14,782 bases of DNA from DAOUKH01 sp034421515 (lineage in GTDB: Bacteria > Chloroflexota > Dehalococcoidia > SHYB01), in contig DAOUKH010000101.1 in the NCBI GenBank assembly GCA_034421515.1, forward strand, positions 1 to 14,782. Direction: 5' to 3'. Made by a program: the position numbers and the translations under genes. This document shows positions 5,712 to 14,782 of the stretch, in pieces (position 1 is the stretch's first letter; every line of letters starts with the position of its first letter). The notes below the pieces were generated by a model, which ran no database searches, was not told the origin of the DNA, and saw only the letters and a list, made by a program, of their open reading frames with translations.

Positions 5712-6041
5712 CTACACGCGGAAGCGGTTGAGGAAGCCCAGCTTTGCCTTGCTCGCGGGGCCGGCGCGAAGGCCGCTGAGGAACTCTTTTTCGCCCCTCT
5801 CCAACTGCTTCAGCGCCGGTTCGGGTAGGTCCATGATTTGGCGAAGTTCGTTCAGGCGCTGCGGCAGGGTCCGGGCGACCTCGTTGCGTACGCCTCGGAT
5901 GCCTTGAAGGGTTTCCAGGATGGCTTGGGAGAGCACGGACAGGGCGGCATAGTGCGCGTAGCGTTCGTTCGTCTCGACGGCTCGCCGCAGGTTGGCTCCG
6001 GCGACCTTCAGGGCCTGCAGGGTTTCGGCGTCTCGTGCCAC
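5712..6041 (-). CDS. Small helical protein of unknown function
   Basis: I do not recognise this 109-residue protein. It appears almost wholly alpha-helical, with alternating charged and hydrophobic residues (for example ETLQALKVAGANLRRAVETN, then a YAHYAALSVLSQAILETL helix), no signal peptide and no membrane segment. It ends in a basic KAKLGFLNRFRV tail. The GTG at 6041 is preceded by GGGAGGAAC, a strong ribosome site, and composition is protein-like rather than the arginine-rich pattern of shadow frames. It follows the 87-residue gene by 23 bp and is probably co-transcribed with it. The next gene downstream has its own promoter. Confidence 0.75.
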   Translation of the reverse strand: MARDAETLQALKVAGANLRRAVETNERYAHYAALSVLSQAILETLQGIRGVRNEVARTLPQRLNELRQIMDLPEPALKQLERGEKEFLSGLRAGPASKAKLGFLNRFRV

Positions 6042-6064
6042 GTTGTTCCTCCCGGCGTCGCGGG

Positions 6065-6328
6065 TCAGTTGCGGCGGAGGTAGAGCAGGAACTCTTCCTT
6101 GCCAACTTCGCGGCCTTCCTTCAGGCAGAGGATGGCGTATTGGCTGAACATGCGGGCGAGGCCGGCGTTCTCGATGGCATCGACGCCAAAGACGACCTTG
6201 GGCGGGGAGTCGGAGAAGTCGATGGCGAAGCGCTGACCGTCCTCGCGGTCGACCTCGAACTCAATCGCCACGCCGGACGAGGCTTCGATTTTCGCTTTCA
6301 ACTCGGTGATGAATTCCGCGTCTTCCAT
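6065..6328 (-). CDS. Small acidic alpha/beta protein of unknown function
   Basis: This 87-residue protein is not one I recognise. The sequence suggests an N-terminal helix (AEFITELKAKIEASSG), two or three beta-strands (VAIEFEVDR, RFAIDFSD, KVVFGVD) and C-terminal helices around ARMFSQYAILCLKEG. It is acidic, lacks signal or membrane segments, and has one cysteine. The ATG at 6328 has only a weak GGCGGG-type ribosome site. It is divergently oriented to the ABC transporter operon, with about 124 bp between the starts, and precedes the 109-residue helical gene, so the two may act together. Confidence 0.7.
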   Translation of the reverse strand: MEDAEFITELKAKIEASSGVAIEFEVDREDGQRFAIDFSDSPPKVVFGVDAIENAGLARMFSQYAILCLKEGREVGKEEFLLYLRRN

Positions 6329-6383
6329 GACCCGCCGCCGGGGCCTACGGGGCCCCTACGCACAGTACCACATCGGGGGCCCA

Positions 6384-6392
6384 TGCTAGAAT
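6384..6392 (+). promoter_or_regulatory. Extended -10 promoter of the ABC transporter operon
   Basis: TGCTAGAAT is an extended -10 element (TG-N-TATAAT, hexamer 5 of 6). No convincing -35 lies at 16-18 bp, which is acceptable for extended -10 promoters. Transcription would begin near 6399, 54 nt before the ATPase ATG at 6453. Confidence 0.5.
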
Positions 6393-6452
6393 TGCCCAGC
6401 CCAGCCGGCTAGGGCCCTACAGAAGGCATGAGTACGGCGGGGCGGTCCGCGC

Positions 6453-7268
6453 ATGAGCCCGAACGACACCCCGATAGAGCGAGATGGCGGCGCGCACGTC
6501 GCGGCACGCGGGGTAAGCGTGCGCTATCCGGCGCGGAGCGGCGGCGTCGAGGCGCTGAGGGGCGCGAGCTTCGAGGCGGCGCGCGGCGAGTTCGTCGCGA
6601 TTGTCGGGGCGAGCGGCTGCGGCAAGACGACGCTGCTACGCGCCGTCGGCGGCCTGCTCGCGCCTTCCGAGGGGAAGATCGAGATCGGCAGCGCGCCGCC
6701 GGACATGGCGCAGGCGCGCAAGGCCATCGGCTTCGTCTTCCAAGACCCGTCGCTGCTCCCCTGGCTAAACGTGGAACGCAACGTGCGGCTCGCCCTCGAG
6801 GTCAACGGCGGCGCACAAGACGCCGCCGATGCCGCGACGCGGTCGGTCGACTTGGTGGGGCTGGATGAGTTCCGCAGCTTCTACCCCCGGCAGCTTTCCG
6901 GCGGGATGAAGCAGCGGGCGGCCCTGGCGCGAGCGTTGGTGATCGGCCCCGAGGTGCTGCTGCTCGACGAGCCGCTTGGCGCGCTCGACGAGATCACGCG
7001 GGCGGCGATGCGCTACGAGATCCTGCGCCTCTGGGAGCGGTCAGGCGCGACGGCGATCATGGTGACGCACAGCATCGTCGAGGCGGTTGCGATGGCGGAC
7101 CGGGTACTGGTCATGGACGGTCCGCCGGGACGCATCGCGGGGGAGGTCTCCGTCGATCTGCCCCGGCCTCGGGAGACGGCCATCGAGCGCAGCGGCGCGT
7201 TCATCGGTTATGTCGACGAAGTCCAGCGCCTGTTGGCGCGGGGAGCGGCCTATGGACCGGCCGCTTGA
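6453..7268 (+). CDS. NitT/TauT-type ABC transporter ATP-binding protein
   Basis: This is the cytoplasmic ATPase that powers import through the neighbouring permease. In 271 residues it has Walker A GASGCGKTT (52-60), Q-loop Q97 (FVFQDPSLLPW, a phrase typical of the SsuB/TauB/NrtD group), ABC signature LSGGMKQR (148-155), Walker B VLLLDEP (168-174) with catalytic E173, and H-loop H206. Nothing essential is missing. The ATG at 6453 is chosen because the domain starts soon after. The best ribosome site, AGAAGG at 6421-6426, actually precedes an out-of-frame ATG at 6428, so initiation here may be weak or coupled. The gene overlaps the permease gene by 17 nt. The substrate is inferred from context to be a small organosulfur or similar anion. 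Confidence 0.93.
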   Translation: MSPNDTPIERDGGAHVAARGVSVRYPARSGGVEALRGASFEAARGEFVAIVGASGCGKTTLLRAVGGLLAPSEGKIEIGSAPPDMAQARKAIGFVFQDPSLLPWLNVERNVRLALEVNGGAQDAADAATRSVDLVGLDEFRSFYPRQLSGGMKQRAALARALVIGPEVLLLDEPLGALDEITRAAMRYEILRLWERSGATAIMVTHSIVEAVAMADRVLVMDGPPGRIAGEVSVDLPRPRETAIERSGAFIGYVDEVQRLLARGAAYGPAA

Positions 7269-8118
7269 GCGCGCCCGGGCGTCGGCGCCGGACGGCGTGG
7301 ACGCGGCGCGGCTAACGCGTAGCGTGGGCGCTGCGTTGTGGAACTCCGCGGCGCCTGCCGCGGCGTACTCCTTGCCGCCGGTGCTGGCATTGTTTCTCCT
7401 GGGCGTGGGGTGGGAACTCTACGTGCGCATCGACGGGACGCCGGAATACATACTTCCCGCGCCGACGGTGGTGCTTGACCGACTCTTTTCCGACTTCGGC
7501 TTCTTCGCCTCGGAGGGGCTGACGACGACCTGGCGCGCCGTGGCCGGATTCGCCGTGGGTGCGGCCATCGCCGTCGTCCTTGCCGCGCTGATGGCGCACT
7601 CGCTCTATCTGGAACGGACCATCTACCCGCTGGCGGTACTGGCGAAGGTGACGCCGCTGGTGGCGGTCGCGCCGTTGCTGGTGATCTGGTTCGGCTTCGG
7701 CGCGGCGCCCAAGGTGGTTATCGCGGCGCTGCTCGCCTTCTTTCCTCTGCTGGTGAACGGCGTCATCGGGTTCCGATCGGTGAACCCCGGGGCGCTCGAC
7801 TTCCTCCGGTCGCTGCGGGCGTCGCGGTGGGAGGTCTTCTGGCGGCTGCGGGCGCCGAGCTCGCTGCCGTACCTCTTCGCCGCGGTGCGGATTACGATAC
7901 CCTTCGCGATCATCGGGGCGATGCTCGCCGAGTGGTTCTCCGGCGACTCCGGTTTGGGGAACGTGATCAACGTGTCGCAAAACAACCTCGACATGCCCAC
8001 GCTCTTCGGGGCGGTGATCACACTCATGGTGATCGGGCTACTGTTCACCGCCGCCGCCGCGCTCGTCGAGCGGCGCGCGCTGCACTGGCACGAATCGACG
8101 ATGGAAGGGGATTCCTGA
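7252..8118 (+). CDS. NitT/TauT-type ABC transporter permease
   Basis: The 288-residue inner-membrane protein has about six transmembrane segments (roughly residues 40-60, 95-118, 125-147, 152-172, 205-225 and 252-275). It contains the family phrase TPLVAVAPLLVIWFGFGAAP, and the cytoplasmic EAA loop (about 186-212) that docks with the ATPase. Length is close to SsuC/TauC-type permeases, with a slightly long N-terminal cytoplasmic tail. The ATG at 7252 lies inside the end of the ATPase gene, preceded by GGGGAG; the frame is open further upstream, but that part is shadow sequence. The dioxygenase gene starts 1 nt after its TGA. No periplasmic or lipoprotein substrate-binding component is encoded in the window. 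Confidence 0.93.
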   Translation: MDRPLERARASAPDGVDAARLTRSVGAALWNSAAPAAAYSLPPVLALFLLGVGWELYVRIDGTPEYILPAPTVVLDRLFSDFGFFASEGLTTTWRAVAGFAVGAAIAVVLAALMAHSLYLERTIYPLAVLAKVTPLVAVAPLLVIWFGFGAAPKVVIAALLAFFPLLVNGVIGFRSVNPGALDFLRSLRASRWEVFWRLRAPSSLPYLFAAVRITIPFAIIGAMLAEWFSGDSGLGNVINVSQNNLDMPTLFGAVITLMVIGLLFTAAAALVERRALHWHESTMEGDS

Positions 8119-8119
8119 T

Positions 8120-8668
8120 ATGACGTATACCGTGCAGGCGTTCGTCGCCGACTGCGAGGCCATCACCGCCAAGGATCTGAGCGATGAGGACGCCGTGGCG
8201 GCGGTCGAGCCGCTGGTGGCGAAGCTCATCAGCCGCCCCGACTGTCTGGCCGACCTGGGCGGCGCGGCGTTCCCGGAAGAAAACGTCAACATCCACCTCA
8301 GCGACCGGCTCTTCGTGCAGGCCGTCTCGTGGAAGCCGGAGACGGTGACGCCGACGCACAACCACACGACATGGGCGGTGATCGGCGTGCTCCGAGGCAC
8401 GGAGCGGAACACGGTCTACCAACGCAAGGACGACGGGTCGGCGCCGTGGCGGGTGGAGATCGAGGCGCAGGCCCCAATCGAGGCGACGGCGGGGAAGACG
8501 GTAACGATGCTCCCGCCGAACGACATTCACTCGGTCGCAATCGAGGACGAGCAGGCGCTGGCGGTCCACGTCTACGGGGCGAACATCAACAAAGCGTGGC
8601 GCTGCTCGTTCGATCCGGAGACCGGCGAGGTGCGGCCCTTCTCCCCCGGGAGCACGTCCAAGGATTAG
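8120..8668 (+). CDS. Cysteine dioxygenase-like cupin (thiol dioxygenase family)
   Basis: This 182-residue cupin resembles non-haem iron thiol dioxygenases, which oxidise cysteine or 3-mercaptopropionate to the sulfinate. Candidate iron ligands are H80 and H82 in PTHNHTTW and H137 in PPNDIHSV. The segment AVHVYG supplies H150 and Y152, which correspond in position to the His and Tyr of the Ser-His-Tyr triad of cysteine dioxygenase; the Ser position is Ala148. The strand WAVIGVLRGTERNTVY matches the expected cupin core. Whether cysteine, 3-mercaptopropionate or another thiol is the substrate cannot be read from sequence. The ATG lies 1 nt after the permease stop, so it is in the same operon, which links the transporter to sulfur metabolism. 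Confidence 0.82.
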   Translation: MTYTVQAFVADCEAITAKDLSDEDAVAAVEPLVAKLISRPDCLADLGGAAFPEENVNIHLSDRLFVQAVSWKPETVTPTHNHTTWAVIGVLRGTERNTVYQRKDDGSAPWRVEIEAQAPIEATAGKTVTMLPPNDIHSVAIEDEQALAVHVYGANINKAWRCSFDPETGEVRPFSPGSTSKD

Positions 8669-8703
8669 CGGCCCAACCGAGAGCGGCGTACGGCTTCCAG
8701 AGG

Positions 8704-8727
8704 CGGCTCGTATAATGAAACGAGCCG
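8704..8727 (+). promoter_or_regulatory. metH promoter -10 inside an operator-like inverted repeat
   Basis: CGGCTCGT (8704-8711) and ACGAGCCG (8720-8727) form a perfect 8-bp inverted repeat around an 8-bp spacer. The consensus -10 TATAAT sits at 8711-8716, sharing a base with the left arm, and transcription would start near 8723, inside the right arm. No good -35 is visible. A repressor bound here would cover the -10 and start site. The transcript would have a leader of about 27 nt carrying the GAGG site of metH. Confidence 0.6.
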
Positions 8728-8749
8728 ATTCCCCCTGCGAGGTCCCGCC

Positions 8750-12256
<3,507 letters not shown>

Positions 12257-12259
<3 letters not shown>

Positions 12260-12283
12260 CGCGGCAAGGTTTTTGCCGTGCTA
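12257..12283 (+). terminator. Hairpin spanning the metH stop codon
   Basis: TAGCGCGGCAA (12257-12267), beginning with the metH stop codon, pairs with TTGCCGTGCTA (12273-12283) around a 5-nt loop, giving 11 pairs with one G-T wobble. No T-run follows, so it is not a textbook intrinsic terminator, but the stem is strong. The right arm runs into the extended -10 of the next gene. Confidence 0.5.
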
Positions 12284-12287
12284 TGGT
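12279..12287 (+). promoter_or_regulatory. Possible extended -10 promoter of the CoA-transferase pair
   Basis: TGCTATGGT fits TG-N-TATAAT with 4 of 6 in the hexamer, 50-58 bp before the ATG at 12337. It shares GCTATGGT with the leader upstream of the radical SAM gene and the TGCTA start of the ABC operon promoter. No -35 is recognisable. Confidence 0.35.
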
Positions 12288-12336
12288 TACGCCGCCGGGA
12301 GTCCTTGGCGCAAGCCCTCCTCAGGAGCGCACCGAC

Positions 12337-13515
12337 ATGCCGCCCGTCTTGGAAGGCATCAAGGTCATCGAGATCGGCAACATGCTGGCCGCGCCGGGGA
12401 CGGCGGCCTACCTCGCCGATCAGGGTGCCGACGTCATCAAGGTTGAGTCGCCGATGGGCGACGAGGCCCGCCGGATCGTCACTCAGGCGGACGACACCGG
12501 CGACAGCCCGCCCTTCCTTGCCGTCAACCGGAGCAAGCGCGGCATCGTCGTCGACATACGAAAGCCCGAGGGCCGCGAGGTGGTCTTCGACCTCGCCCGC
12601 GACGCCGACGTACTCATCCAGAACTTCCGACCGGCGGTCACCGAGCGGCTTGGGCTGGGCTACGAGGTTTTCGAGCGGCTGAATCCGCGCATCATTTACG
12701 TCGAGCTTTCCGCTTACGGCAAGGAAGGCCCGTACGCCTCGAAGATCGCCTACGACATGCTGGTGCAGGCCGTCACCGGCATGATGCACCGCTCCCTTCC
12801 GGACGGGACGCCGCTCGGTACGGGCATCATGACGTCCGACACGTCGGCTCCGATGTTGCTGAGCTACGGCGTCGCGCTGGCCCTCTACAACCGGGAGCGG
12901 ACGGGCCACGGGCAGAAGGTCGAGACGTCGCTCATGCACGCGGCGATCGCGTTGCAGGCCGTCGAGCTCGTCGAGCCGGAGTCGCGGCGGGGCAAGGGCC
13001 GGGCCGCCTGGAACCAAGCGGTCTACCAGCCGTACCTGTGCGCCGACGGTGAGTGGCTCATGCTGGTGGTGGTCACCGACGCCGAGTGGGCCCGCTTTTG
13101 CGATGCGGCGGACCTCGAACACCTCGCTGCCGACCCCCGCTACGCCGTCTCGACAGGGCGGGCGGAACACAGCGTCGAGCTCTACGGCGTGCTAGAGGCC
13201 GTCTTCGCCAGCAAGCCCCGCGGGGAGTGGATGCCGCTCCTTGACGCGGCGGACATTCCCTACGCACCCATCGTCAAGCGCGAGGAGGTGTTCGCGTCCG
13301 AGCAGGTCGAGGCCAACGGCATGATGACGGACGTGATGCACCCTGAAGCGGGCCGCACACGGCTCCTGGCTCCGCCGACGCGCCTGTCGAAGAACCCGCC
13401 GCGCACCACGACGCCGGCACCGCTCCACGGGCAGCACACCGACGAGGTCCTGGCCGAGTACGGCTACGACGCGGCGAAGATCGCGCGGCTGCGCGAGGCC
13501 AAGATCATTCTCTAG
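12337..13515 (+). CDS. Class III CoA-transferase (CaiB/BaiF family)
   Basis: This 392-residue protein is a complete member of the family that exchanges CoA between acyl-CoAs and free acids. Landmarks are LEGIKVIEIGNMLAAPGTAA at the start, ADQGADVIKVESP (28-40), NRSKRGIVVDI (64-74), DVLIQNFRP, a Y-x-x-x-L-x-x-G-P-Y-like YGKEGPY, and the catalytic D168 in MTSDTSAPM, followed by NRERTGHGQKVETSL. The ATG at 12337 has CAGGAG upstream; the frame stays open far to the left, but there it overlaps metH out of frame and is shadow sequence. Substrate is unknown. It is clearly a paralog of the following gene and probably shares a transcript with it. Confidence 0.92.
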   Translation: MPPVLEGIKVIEIGNMLAAPGTAAYLADQGADVIKVESPMGDEARRIVTQADDTGDSPPFLAVNRSKRGIVVDIRKPEGREVVFDLARDADVLIQNFRPAVTERLGLGYEVFERLNPRIIYVELSAYGKEGPYASKIAYDMLVQAVTGMMHRSLPDGTPLGTGIMTSDTSAPMLLSYGVALALYNRERTGHGQKVETSLMHAAIALQAVELVEPESRRGKGRAAWNQAVYQPYLCADGEWLMLVVVTDAEWARFCDAADLEHLAADPRYAVSTGRAEHSVELYGVLEAVFASKPRGEWMPLLDAADIPYAPIVKREEVFASEQVEANGMMTDVMHPEAGRTRLLAPPTRLSKNPPRTTTPAPLHGQHTDEVLAEYGYDAAKIARLREAKIIL

Positions 13516-13573
13516 GCGCGGGCTTCCGTGCCTCGTCCAGCGGCGGTATCCTCGGAGCCTCAGGAGGTCGGCC

Positions 13574-14755
13574 ATGATCCTCGAAGGCGTGAAGGTCATT
13601 GAACTGGCGACGATGTGGGCCGCGCCCGGCTCGGCGCTCTACCTTGCCGACCAGGGCGCCGACGTCATCAAGCTCGAACCCCCCGACGGGGATGGGTCGC
13701 GGAAGCTATTCACCAGCCGGGCCCTGGGCAACGAAAGCCCCTCTTACTTCGCCATCAACCGCAACAAGCGGTCCATCTGCGTCGACATCAAGACGAAGGA
13801 GGGGCTGGAAATCGTCGACAAGCTAGTTGCCGAGGGCGACGTGTTGATCCACAACTACCGCCCGGCCACGGCGAAGCGGCTTGGCGTCCACTACGAGCGT
13901 CTCTCGAAAATCAACCCGCGGCTGGTCTACGTCGAGCTTTCGGGCTATGGCAAGCAGGGCCCCTACGCCGACCGCGGCGGCTACGACCTGATGCTCCAGG
14001 CGCTGACCGGCATCATGCACCGCCGGGTCCCGCCCGACGACACGCCGATCGGCGCAGGCGTGTGGGCCACGGACTGCTCGATGCCGATGATGCTCGCTTA
14101 CGGAATCGCGCTCGGCCTCTACAACCGCGAGCGCACCGGGAAGGGAACCCGGCTGGAGACGTCGTTGATGAACGCTGCGCTGGCGATGCAGCACGTTGAT
14201 CTGGTGCAGACCTCGCGGGACAGCGACTCGGGCGGCGAGCGAGCCGGTGCCGACCAGGCCGTCTTCGCTCCCTACCTCTGCGCCGACGGTCAGTGGATCC
14301 TTCCAGTCGCGCTCAGCGACAAGGAGTGGGTGCGCATCTGCCACGCGATGGAGATCCCGCACCTTGCCCACGACGAGCGGTACGCGACGGCGCAGTCCCG
14401 CGCCGAGAACTCGGAGGACATTTACGGCCTGCTCCACGGCCTTTTCGAGACGAAGACTCGCCAGGAGTGGCTCGACATCTACCGCGACCACGACGCCCTA
14501 GCCGTCCCGATCATGGACCGCGCCGACGTGCTCTCGTCGGAACAGGTTACGGCGAACGACATGCGGCTCGAATTCGATCACCCCACCGCCGGGCACGTGG
14601 TCAGCGTCAACACGCCGCTGCGCTTCCCCGAGCAGCCGCCCGAGTTCCGGCGGCGGCCCCCGCTGCAGGGAGAGCATACCGACGAGGTGCTGCGCGACCT
14701 CGGTTACAACGAGGCGGAACTGTGCAGGCTGCGGGAGGCGGGCATCGTCAGGTGA
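13574..14755 (+). CDS. Class III CoA-transferase (CaiB/BaiF family), tandem paralog
   Basis: This protein has 393 residues with the same layout as its upstream neighbour: ILEGVKVIELATMWAAPGSA, YLADQGADVIKLEPPDGD, NRNKRSICVDIK, VLIHNYRPATAKRLG, YGKQGPYA, then catalytic D167 in WATDCSMPM and NRERTGKGTRLETSL. By eye roughly half the N-terminal residues match the upstream copy, indicating an old duplication. AGGAGG at 13562-13567 gives it the strongest ribosome site in the window, 6 nt before the ATG. It begins 58 bp after the previous stop and ends 27 bp before the right edge. Both copies keep the catalytic Asp, unlike the minus-strand pair, so they could be two homodimeric enzymes or a heteromer with two active sites. 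Confidence 0.92.
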   Translation: MILEGVKVIELATMWAAPGSALYLADQGADVIKLEPPDGDGSRKLFTSRALGNESPSYFAINRNKRSICVDIKTKEGLEIVDKLVAEGDVLIHNYRPATAKRLGVHYERLSKINPRLVYVELSGYGKQGPYADRGGYDLMLQALTGIMHRRVPPDDTPIGAGVWATDCSMPMMLAYGIALGLYNRERTGKGTRLETSLMNAALAMQHVDLVQTSRDSDSGGERAGADQAVFAPYLCADGQWILPVALSDKEWVRICHAMEIPHLAHDERYATAQSRAENSEDIYGLLHGLFETKTRQEWLDIYRDHDALAVPIMDRADVLSSEQVTANDMRLEFDHPTAGHVVSVNTPLRFPEQPPEFRRRPPLQGEHTDEVLRDLGYNEAELCRLREAGIVR

Positions 14756-14782
14756 GGCCCGCGCGTCCTCTGCTTCGTCTGT

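Noticed and set aside
6340..6360. GGGGCCCC-centred palindrome between the divergent genes
   Set aside because: Flanking bases do not continue the symmetry, so it is a simple GC palindrome expected in such DNA.
6428..6868. 146-codon plus-strand frame with a good AGAAGG ribosome site overlapping the ABC ATPase
   Set aside because: Almost entirely Arg/Gly/Ala and overlapping Walker A in another frame. At most a few codons could be translated, possibly lowering or coupling initiation of the ATPase.
8669..8749. SAM or cobalamin riboswitch before metH
   Set aside because: Only 81 bp separate the genes and the predicted leader is about 27 nt, far too short; the repeat present is better explained as a DNA operator.
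13547..13552. TATCCT as a separate promoter for the second tandem CoA-transferase
   Set aside because: No -35 at suitable spacing and a weak hexamer; co-transcription with the upstream paralog is simpler.

Overview
The window is a GC-rich bacterial chromosome segment with densely packed genes on both strands. I infer a Chloroflexota, Dehalococcoidia-like host from three things: four class III (CaiB/BaiF-type) CoA-transferases in under 15 kb, a split FAS1-like/MaoC hot-dog dehydratase pair, and a Gram-positive-style SOS box. No database search supports this, so the taxonomy is tentative. No phage, transposase, CRISPR, rRNA or tRNA was seen.

Layout. Positions 1-40 (-) hold the first 13 codons of an SDR/epimerase-type gene that runs off the left edge. 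Positions 338-1795 (+) encode a cobalamin-type radical SAM enzyme whose N-terminus lacks a usable standard start codon. Positions 1796-2189 are noncoding but structured: a promoter, an overlapping SOS-like palindrome, two adjacent hairpins whose 7-nt loops are perfectly complementary, a direct repeat, and a hairpin after the convergent operon. Positions 5604-2190 (-) form a compact four-gene operon with its own promoter at 5651-5679: FAS1-like hot-dog subunit, MaoC-like hot-dog subunit, CoA-transferase without the catalytic Asp, and CoA-transferase with it. This looks like a CoA-activation plus enoyl-CoA hydration module built from two asymmetric pairs. Positions 6328-5712 (-) carry two small proteins I do not recognise.

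From 6384 onward everything reads rightward. An extended -10 promoter leads into a NitT/TauT-type ABC ATPase and permease (17-nt overlap) and then, 1 nt later, a thiol-dioxygenase-like cupin, suggesting uptake or oxidation of a small organosulfur compound; no substrate-binding protein is present. Next is full-length cobalamin-dependent methionine synthase (metH), whose -10 element lies inside an 8-8-8 inverted repeat that looks like an operator. A strong hairpin spans the metH stop codon. Two tandem, mutually similar CoA-transferases (12337-14755), both with the catalytic Asp, close the window.

The most unusual signals are the noncoding 1857-1985 element (SOS-like promoter plus complementary-loop hairpins), the two asymmetric enzyme pairs in the minus-strand operon, the palindromic -10 region of metH, and the missing start of the radical SAM gene.
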